From NCBI GenBank assembly GCA_902593905.1, contig CACJKF010000003.1, positions 1 through 63,037 of the forward strand: a stretch of DNA of 63,037 nt. The letters are read 5' to 3'. Below are positions 57,159 to 63,037 of the stretch, in pieces (position 1 is the stretch's first letter; every line of letters starts with the position of its first letter). The notes below the pieces were generated by a model that was not told where the DNA came from, searched no databases, and worked only from the letters and a program-made list of their open reading frames with translations. This DNA is from an uncultured Pelagibacteraceae bacterium (GTDB taxonomy: Bacteria > Pseudomonadota > Alphaproteobacteria > Pelagibacterales > Pelagibacteraceae). The position numbers and the translations under genes were made by a program.

Positions 57159-58415
57159 ATGGAAAAACTTTTAATCAAAGGTAAGCAAGAGTTATCCGGA
57201 ACAATATCAATATCAGGCTCAAAAAACGCAACCTTACCAATTTTAGCAGCATCTATTTTAGGAAATAAAATAAAACTTTCTAATGTTCCTTTTGTAAAAG
57301 ATATATATACAATGTTGGAACTTTTAAAGTTTATTGGTTTAAAAATTAAATTAGATAAGAAAAATAAAACTATTGAAATTTTAAATAAAAAAAAAGAAAT
57401 TAATACTCTTGCCCCTTACAAATTGGTAAAAACAATGAGAGCTGGTGTTTTGGTTTTAGGACCACTTTTAACTAAATTTAATAAAGCAAAGGTATCTTTA
57501 CCTGGAGGGTGCGCAATAGGAAGCAGACCAGTGGACCTACATTTATTTGCATTAAAAAAACTTGGTGCAAATATTAAAATAAAAAATGGTTACATTTTTG
57601 CAGAAGCTAGACAAGGATTAAAAGGGACAAAAATTAAATTCCCTACAATTTCTGTTGGTGCAACTGAAAATGCCATTCTTGCTGCTTTTGGAGCTAAAGG
57701 CAAAACTGTTTTATTGAATTGCGCAATAGAACCAGAAATAAAAGATCTTATTTCATTTTTAAACAAGCTAGGTGGAAAAATCAAAATAAAAGGGCGAAAA
57801 GTTGAAGTTAACGGGAATATTTCAATAAGAAAAAAAATAAATCATAAAGTAATTTTTGATAGAATTGAGGCAGGAACATATCTTGTTGCCGGTGCTCTAG
57901 TTGGAAAAAAAATTGTTTTAAAAGGAATTAATACAAGTGTATTTAAATGTGAAATAGATACTTTAAAAAAGATGGGTGTAAAAATACTGAAAACTAAGAA
58001 TTCTATTTCAGTATTTAAAAATTTAAAACTTAAAAGAGTTAATATTGCTACTAAACCTTACCCTGGTTTTCCCACAGACCTTCAAGCACAATTAATGATT
58101 TTAATGACTCAAGCTCAAGGAAAATCGAAAATAAAAGAAAATATATTTGAAAATAGATTTATGCATGTCCCAGAATTAAAAAGAATGGGCGCAAAAATAG
58201 AAATAAAAAACAAAATCGCCCACATATCTGGCCCTACAAAACTAAATGGTGCAGAGGTTATGGCGACGGATCTAAGAGCCTCCGTAAGTTTGGTTTTGGC
58301 TGGATTAATAGCTGATAATAGAACAATTATTAACAGAATTTATCATTTAGACAGAGGTTACGAGTCCCTTGAAAAAAAATTAAAAAACTGCCAGGCTAAA
58401 ATTAAAAGACTATGA
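57159..58415 (+). CDS. murA: UDP-N-acetylglucosamine 1-carboxyvinyltransferase MurA
   Basis: The first committed step of peptidoglycan synthesis, adding enolpyruvate to UDP-GlcNAc. SGSKNATLPILAASIL is the N-terminal substrate site; the loop LPGGCAIGSRPVDLH carries the active-site Cys near residue 117, the fosfomycin target in other species. FDRIEAGTYLVAGAL and YPGFPTDLQAQ follow. 418 residues. It starts the murA-DUF2948-hisD-infA order. Confidence 0.96.
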   Translation: MEKLLIKGKQELSGTISISGSKNATLPILAASILGNKIKLSNVPFVKDIYTMLELLKFIGLKIKLDKKNKTIEILNKKKEINTLAPYKLVKTMRAGVLVLGPLLTKFNKAKVSLPGGCAIGSRPVDLHLFALKKLGANIKIKNGYIFAEARQGLKGTKIKFPTISVGATENAILAAFGAKGKTVLLNCAIEPEIKDLISFLNKLGGKIKIKGRKVEVNGNISIRKKINHKVIFDRIEAGTYLVAGALVGKKIVLKGINTSVFKCEIDTLKKMGVKILKTKNSISVFKNLKLKRVNIATKPYPGFPTDLQAQLMILMTQAQGKSKIKENIFENRFMHVPELKRMGAKIEIKNKIAHISGPTKLNGAEVMATDLRASVSLVLAGLIADNRTIINRIYHLDRGYESLEKKLKNCQAKIKRL

Positions 58416-58416
58416 A

Positions 58417-58860
58417 ATGAACACTAAAAATCTTAAATTAATAGCCAGAACAGAAGAAGACCTAAGAGTCGTGTCTGCTCATTTGCAGGATTCAATAATA
58501 AAAATTTCAGATATTGCAAGATTAGAAAAAAATAAGATTTTTTTAATGCAACTTAATAGGTTTATGTGGGAAGATATTGAAAAGGGAGTATTTAGAAAAA
58601 ATAAAAGAATAAGGTCAATTCTTAAATTCGAAAATGTAATAAATGTTCACTCTAAAAACATAATTCAATCAAAAAAAGATAAATTTTTAGATTTTTTAGC
58701 AATTGAATCTATCCAAATGCCTGATAATAACTATGAAATGAATATAGTTTTTGCTGGCGACTCAATGATAAAGATCATCTCTGAAGTAATAGAAGTAACA
58801 TTAGATGATCAAGGAGAGTCATGGGAAACAAAAAATATGCCAAAACATAAGGTTATATGA
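58417..58860 (+). CDS. DUF2948 family protein
   Basis: A conserved alphaproteobacterial protein of unknown function. LIARTEEDLRVVSAHLQDSIIKISDI is typical of the family's start, and FAGDSMIKIISEVIEVTLDDQGESW of its end. 147 aa with no membrane helix or catalytic motif. Its place between murA and hisD is the usual one; it overlaps hisD by four bases. Confidence 0.88.
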   Translation: MNTKNLKLIARTEEDLRVVSAHLQDSIIKISDIARLEKNKIFLMQLNRFMWEDIEKGVFRKNKRIRSILKFENVINVHSKNIIQSKKDKFLDFLAIESIQMPDNNYEMNIVFAGDSMIKIISEVIEVTLDDQGESWETKNMPKHKVI

Positions 58861-60161
58861 AATTAAAATTTTTTAACACAAATCAAAAAGATTTTTTGAA
58901 AAAATTACAAGTAATCTTAGAAAAAAGGAAAACAAAACAAAGCAAAAAATCTTTTTTTGTAAGAAAAATTTTGTCTAATGTTAAAAGATCGGGAGATACC
59001 GCTGTCTTAAACTATGAAAAAAAATTCTCGAAGGTCAAAACAAAAACAAAAAAAATAAGATTTTCTAAAAAAGAAATTAATAAAATTTTAAGAAAGGTAG
59101 ACAAAAAATTAAAAAAGTCTATTGACACTGCTTATGATAGAATTAAACTATTCCATTCCAAGCAAAAATTTTCTTCTTTCAAATTTAAAGATAAATTTAA
59201 AAATGAATTATCATATAAATATTCACCCATTGAAAGAGTAGGAGTTTATGTACCTGGTGGTACAGCTAGCTATCCAAGCACTGTTTTAATGAATTGCATT
59301 CCTGCTTTAGTAGCTGGAGTTAAAAATATTTATCTTACCACCCCAGCACTTGGTACACCAATAAATCCTGGAATAGTCTATGCCGCTAAAAAATGCGGTG
59401 TTAAAGAAATTTATAAAACTGGAGGACCTCACTCAATAGCAGCTTTAACTTACGGAACTAAAACTTTTAAAAAGGTTGATAAAATTGTTGGTCCTGGAAA
59501 TGCATTTGTTGCAGCAGCTAAAAAGGAAGTTTTTGGGGACGTAGGAATAGATATGGTGGCTGGCCCGTCTGAGGTTAGTATTATCGCTGATAAATATTCA
59601 AATCCAGAATGGATAGCATCCGATTTAATAGCACAAGCAGAACATGATATATTTGCTCAATCAATTTTAATTACTAACAGCATAGATTTAATAAAATCAG
59701 TAAATTTGAAATTAGAGAGGCAATTACTTAGTTTACCAAAAAAAATTATAGCATCTAAAAGTTTAAAAAATTTTGGTTTAGCTATCTATGCTAAAAATCA
59801 AAGTAAAATTTTGGATGTAGTGAACACAATAGCACCAGAACACCTTGAAATAAATTTTAACAAATATAAGAGTATTTTGAAAAAAATAAAAAATGCAGGA
59901 TCTATTTTCATTGGCAAATACTCGCCAGAGGCAATGGGGGACTATATTGCTGGACCTAACCATGTACTACCGACTTCAGGTTCTGCTAAGTTTTCCTCTG
60001 GTTTGTCAGTAAGCGATTTCTTAAAACGTCATTCATTAATAAAAATAACAAAATCAGGTATTGAAAGATTAGGTCCATCAGTTATAAATTTAGCTCAGTA
60101 TGAGAATTTAGAAGGTCATGCTAACTCGGTAAGAATTAGATTAAAAAAAAAAGGAAATTAA
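58857..60161 (+). CDS. hisD: Histidinol dehydrogenase
   Basis: Catalyses the last two steps of histidine synthesis with NAD and zinc. [51 protein letters not shown] and [11 protein letters not shown] give the substrate and metal sites, and [18 protein letters not shown] and [11 protein letters not shown] the C-terminal metal His. 434 residues, full length. Its TAA stop is directly followed by the infA start. Confidence 0.96.
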   Translation: MKLKFFNTNQKDFLKKLQVILEKRKTKQSKKSFFVRKILSNVKRSGDTAVLNYEKKFSKVKTKTKKIRFSKKEINKILRKVDKKLKKSIDTAYDRIKLFHSKQKFSSFKFKDKFKNELSYKYSPIERVGVYVPGGTASYPSTVLMNCIPALVAGVKNIYLTTPALGTPINPGIVYAAKKCGVKEIYKTGGPHSIAALTYGTKTFKKVDKIVGPGNAFVAAAKKEVFGDVGIDMVAGPSEVSIIADKYSNPEWIASDLIAQAEHDIFAQSILITNSIDLIKSVNLKLERQLLSLPKKIIASKSLKNFGLAIYAKNQSKILDVVNTIAPEHLEINFNKYKSILKKIKNAGSIFIGKYSPEAMGDYIAGPNHVLPTSGSAKFSSGLSVSDFLKRHSLIKITKSGIERLGPSVINLAQYENLEGHANSVRIRLKKKGN

Positions 60162-60377
60162 TTGGCTAAACAAGAAACTTTAGAATTCAAAGGAAAAGTC
60201 ACAGAACTTTTGCCGAACGCAATGTTTAGAGTAAAACTTGAAAATAATCATGAAATTTTAGCACACACTGCTGGAAAACTTAGAAAGAATAGAATAAGAG
60301 TTCTAGCAGGTGATAATGTTATGGTTGAAATGACACCATATGATTTAACTAAAGGTAGAATTACTTTTAGATTTTAG
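60162..60377 (+). CDS. infA: Translation initiation factor IF-1
   Basis: An OB-fold factor binding the 30S A site. [20 protein letters not shown] and [20 protein letters not shown] are diagnostic; 71 aa. The start must be TTG at 60162: the hisD TAA is the in-frame codon just before, and the next Met (residue 21) would destroy the fold. The G of its TAG stop (60377) is the first base of tRNA-Phe. The genes that usually follow infA in alphaproteobacteria are not here. Confidence 0.96.
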   Translation: MAKQETLEFKGKVTELLPNAMFRVKLENNHEILAHTAGKLRKNRIRVLAGDNVMVEMTPYDLTKGRITFRF

Positions 60378-60451
60378 GCCTTGTAGCTCAGTAGTAGAGC
60401 AGTACCCTGAAAAGGTATGTGTCGTAAGTGCGATTCTTACCAAGGCCACCA
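60377..60451 (+). tRNA. tRNA-Phe(GAA) with altered D- and T-loops
   Basis: The acceptor GGCCTTG (60377-60383) pairs perfectly with CAAGGCC (60441-60447), then A and encoded CCA (60449-60451). The anticodon stem GTACC/GGTAT frames CTGAAAA (anticodon GAA). The D-arm is GCTC-AGTAGTA-GAGC, a seven-base loop with no GG pair, and the T-arm is GTAAG-TGCGATT-CTTAC, with G where nearly all tRNAs have U55. Stems are intact, so the gene is likely functional. The first base is the last base of the infA stop. Confidence 0.93.
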
Positions 60452-60503
60452 TCGAGCAACTTATACTCATCGATATTAATTATTAAATTTGATAGAAATT
60501 CGT

Positions 60504-61898
60504 ATGAGTAAAAAAATTGGACTTTTCTGGCTTAAAGACGACTTCAGGATAAGAAAAAATTTAGCATTAATTGAAGCAACAAAAAAACACAATCAGGTTG
60601 TAGTTTTCTACCTCTTTAAAAAAAAAAAATTCGAATATCAACAAGCTCAGAGTTGGTGGGTAGGGAAGTCTTTAGAAGAATTTAAAAATAAACTTAACAA
60701 ATATAATATTAATCTTGAGATAATTAAAACGGAAACATACAAGTCCTTTTTTGAATTACTATTTAGAAAAAATAATTTTGCATTGTACTGGAACAAAACT
60801 TACGAGCCTAACTATTTAAAATTTGATAAATATTTATCTGAAAAATTAATTGAAAATTCAATAGAATTTAAGATTTTTAAAGGCAACATCCTAAATGAAC
60901 TGGATGTCAAAAAGAATGACGGGTCTCCATTTAAGGTTTTTACACCTTTTTGGAAAAATGCGGAAAAGTTTTATTCTGAAAAAATACCTCAAATAGAAAA
61001 AAAAATAGCCAAGTGTAATAAAAAAGTATCTTTTTTTAATAACACAACTAATGCTAATCAGATATTTCCAAAAAAAAAATGGTTTAACAAATTTCAAGAT
61101 TACTGGCTACCTAGTGAGGAAAATGCTCTAGAGATTTTAAAAAAATTTATAAATAAAGATATTGAAAATTATTCTGAAGGAAGAAATTACCCAAACATTG
61201 CAGGTACCTCTAAACTATCTCCATTTATAAAACATGGTCAAATACATGTCGAAACAATTTGGGAAGAATGTTTAAAATTTAAAAAAAAGGGTATTGAAAA
61301 GTTTTTAGCAGAAATAGGATGGAGAGAGTTTAATCACTCACTTATAAATTACTTCCCACATATGTTAAAAGGTAATTACTCAAAAAAATTTGATAAGTTT
61401 CCTTGGCAAAAAAATTCTAAGTTTTTAAATGCGTGGAAAAATGGTCTTACAGGTTATCCTATAGTAGATGCAGGAATGCGAGAGTTGTATTCGACTGGAT
61501 GGATGCATAATAGAGTTAGAATGATAGTTGGTTCTTTTTTAGTCAAACATTTATTAATTAATTGGCAAGAAGGTGAAAAATATTTTAAAAATTGTTTATT
61601 AGATTATAATGAAGCAAACAATGTTTCTGGTTGGCAATGGGTTGCTGGGTGTGGAGCTGATGCGGCTCCATACTTCAGAATATTTAACCCAATTTTGCAA
61701 GGTGAAAAATTTGATAAAGACGGCAAATATGTGATTAAGTGGATTCCTGAATTAAAAAATGTACCCAAAAAATTAATACATAAACCTTGGGAAGTTCAGG
61801 ATGAAAAAATTTTAAAACTAGGATCAGACTACCCTTTTCCAATTGTTTCTCACGAGGAGGCAAGAGAAAAGGCACTGAACGCATTTAAAAAAATTTAA
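60504..61898 (+). CDS. phrB: Deoxyribodipyrimidine photolyase (class I CPD photolyase/cryptochrome family)
   Basis: Uses blue light and FADH to reverse UV-induced cyclobutane dimers, apt for a sunlit surface-water organism. The N-terminal Rossmann domain starts GLFWLKDDFRIRKN; the FAD/DNA domain has AEIGWREFNHSLINYFPHM, LTGYPIVDAGMREL, YSTGWMHNRVRMIVGSFL, DYNEANNVSGWQWVAGCGAD and YFRIFNPILQGEKFD. The frame could start at TTG 60489, but ATG 60504 is preferred because it fits the family N-terminus. About 464 aa. Convergent with secA with one base between stops. Confidence 0.93.
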   Translation: MSKKIGLFWLKDDFRIRKNLALIEATKKHNQVVVFYLFKKKKFEYQQAQSWWVGKSLEEFKNKLNKYNINLEIIKTETYKSFFELLFRKNNFALYWNKTYEPNYLKFDKYLSEKLIENSIEFKIFKGNILNELDVKKNDGSPFKVFTPFWKNAEKFYSEKIPQIEKKIAKCNKKVSFFNNTTNANQIFPKKKWFNKFQDYWLPSEENALEILKKFINKDIENYSEGRNYPNIAGTSKLSPFIKHGQIHVETIWEECLKFKKKGIEKFLAEIGWREFNHSLINYFPHMLKGNYSKKFDKFPWQKNSKFLNAWKNGLTGYPIVDAGMRELYSTGWMHNRVRMIVGSFLVKHLLINWQEGEKYFKNCLLDYNEANNVSGWQWVAGCGADAAPYFRIFNPILQGEKFDKDGKYVIKWIPELKNVPKKLIHKPWEVQDEKILKLGSDYPFPIVSHEEAREKALNAFKKI

Positions 61899-61899
61899 T

Positions 61900-63037
61900 T
61901 TAAACATTTCCGTGGCAAAATTTGAATTTTTTTCCTGATCCACACGGACATTTTTCGTTTCTTCCAACTTTTTTTAAATTTTTATTACTGTCTATTGTTT
62001 CTTTACTTTCCTCTTCTTCCTTTGAAACAACAATATTTAAATTCAAAAGAAGTTTGATTATTTCATTCTTAATTTTTGATAAAAGACCCTCGAAAAGAGC
62101 AAATGCCTCTTTTTTAAACTCTGATAATGGGTCTTTCTGACCATATTGCCTCAAACCAATAACCTGTCTCAGTTGCTCCAAGTACTGTAAGTGAGATCTC
62201 CATGAAAAATCAATAATTTGAAGAAAAATCTTTTTTTCAAGGTTTTTATTTTGTTCTTCACCAATTAAATCAATTCTAGATTTTTTCTTTGTTAAAAAAA
62301 GATTTTTAATAGCGTTCAAAAATTCACTTTTATTTTTTTTTACTAATTTTCTTAATTCTTCTTCAGTTAAAGAGTTTCCCGTGATATTTTTAATTTCAGT
62401 TAAATATTTTTCGTCATTAGATTTTTCAAAATTATTGAAAGAAATCTCTAAATTTTTTAATATCTCCTCTAGAAAGTCGTTTAAGATTTTATTAATATCG
62501 TTTTCCTTCAAAATCCTTAGTCTTTGAGAAAAGATTACTTGTCTTTGATCATTCATTACATCATCAAATTTTATGAGAGTTTTTCTTATATCAAAGTTTC
62601 TTGTCTCCACTTTTTTTTGAGCTCGTTCCATCGCTTTATTTATCCATGGATGATCAATAGACTCGTTTTCTTTGAGACCGAGTTTTTTAAGCATACCGTC
62701 AATTGACTCACCGCCGAAAATTCTCATTAGTTCATCTTGCAAACTAATAAAAAATATTGTTGAACCAGGGTCACCTTGTCTTCCAGATCTACCTCTCAAT
62801 TGATTATCTATTCTTCTACTTTCGTGTCTTTCGGTGCCTATAATATGAAGTCCCCCAATGCTTTTTACTTTCAACTCATTTTTTTTATAATCTTCAAGAT
62901 CATTCGTTTGATTATCTTTTAAAAAATCTTTGTTTCCTCCTAATTTTATGTCCGTTCCTCTTCCAGCCATATTAGTAGCAATTGTAACAGAGCCCACTTT
63001 ACCTGCTTCAGCAATTATTTTTGCTTCTTCTTCATGA
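61900..63037 (-). CDS. secA: Protein translocase ATPase SecA (partial, C-terminal part)
   Basis: The motor of Sec-dependent export. The frame is open from the window edge; the visible part begins in the second nucleotide-binding fold ([45 protein letters not shown], given by its landmarks [16 protein letters not shown]), passes through the helical scaffold/wing domains and ends in the zinc motif [13 protein letters not shown], which binds SecB or the membrane. The N-terminus lies beyond the window. Convergent with the photolyase. Confidence 0.96.
   Translation of the reverse strand, partial: HEEEAKIIAEAGKVGSVTIATNMAGRGTDIKLGGNKDFLKDNQTNDLEDYKKNELKVKSIGGLHIIGTERHESRRIDNQLRGRSGRQGDPGSTIFFISLQDELMRIFGGESIDGMLKKLGLKENESIDHPWINKAMERAQKKVETRNFDIRKTLIKFDDVMNDQRQVIFSQRLRILKENDINKILNDFLEEILKNLEISFNNFEKSNDEKYLTEIKNITGNSLTEEELRKLVKKNKSEFLNAIKNLFLTKKKSRIDLIGEEQNKNLEKKIFLQIIDFSWRSHLQYLEQLRQVIGLRQYGQKDPLSEFKKEAFALFEGLLSKIKNEIIKLLLNLNIVVSKEEEESKETIDSNKNLKKVGRNEKCPCGSGKKFKFCHGNV

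Noticed and set aside
1-63037. CRISPR arrays, insertion sequences, prophage or toxin-antitoxin genes
   Set aside because: No spaced repeats, transposase, integrase or phage genes seen on either strand.

Overview
The window is an AT-rich, very gene-dense piece of an alphaproteobacterial chromosome, most likely Pelagibacterales (SAR11) or a close streamlined relative. The evidence is low GC, one-to-four-base gene overlaps nearly everywhere, no gap above 160 bases, a class I lysyl-tRNA synthetase, the CobS/CobT/J-domain/BolA/AroB/AroK block, the murA-DUF2948-hisD-infA block and the rpmH-rnpA-yidD-yidC-argB-dapD-dapE block. I see no rRNA, CRISPR array, insertion sequence, integrase or prophage. 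The genus call is inference from gene content; no search was run.

Layout. 1-518: start of uppP (minus, cut by the edge). 678-7504: gltD-gltB-epimerase, behind a leader with two perfect inverted repeats. 7475-8230: alpha/beta hydrolase. 8267-18948: translation supercluster thrS-infC-rpmI-rplT-pheS-pheT-lepA, flanked by two glycosyltransferases coupled to it by 1-nt overlaps and ended by tRNA-Ser(GGA). 19015-23130: a small unexplained RNA-like patch, a DUF6580 membrane protein, a BtuB-like TonB receptor and, divergently, a B12-binding radical SAM enzyme. 23182-30122: a DPM1-like glycosyltransferase, then (minus) trkH, ampG, an NlpC/P60 peptidase, an FkbM methyltransferase, a GT-C-like membrane protein and a small membrane protein.

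30204-33709: lysK, pyrD, rpmB with its own promoter, and a YhhQ-type transporter. 33706-38875: cobT, cobS and a J-domain gene (minus), bolA (plus), aroB and aroK (minus). 38949-43056: a 59-aa membrane protein, a large exported unknown, then def-fmt-truA. 43058-45945: surface-glycan island (two GT2, an SDR, a methyltransferase). 45946-53598: a ten-gene minus-strand run rpmH-rnpA-yidD-yidC-argB-HAD-dapD-dapE-SET-domain-GT-C. 53649-60451: VTT membrane protein, DUF255 thioredoxin-fold protein, three very small proteins, dcd, murA, DUF2948, hisD, infA, tRNA-Phe. 60504-63037: photolyase, and the C-terminal third of SecA (minus).

How it fits together. Most genes are housekeeping: ammonium assimilation, translation initiation and charging, lysine/arginine/histidine/shikimate synthesis, membrane insertion and wall precursors. 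The accessory content is surface glycan assembly and what looks like corrinoid uptake paired with a corrinoid-using enzyme. The most unusual points are: both tRNAs start on the last base of the upstream gene's TAG stop; tRNA-Phe has an altered D-loop/T-loop pair; a complete SET-domain protein lies in the dap operon; CobS/CobT occur without any other cobalamin-synthesis gene in view; and a bistable hairpin patch follows tRNA-Ser.
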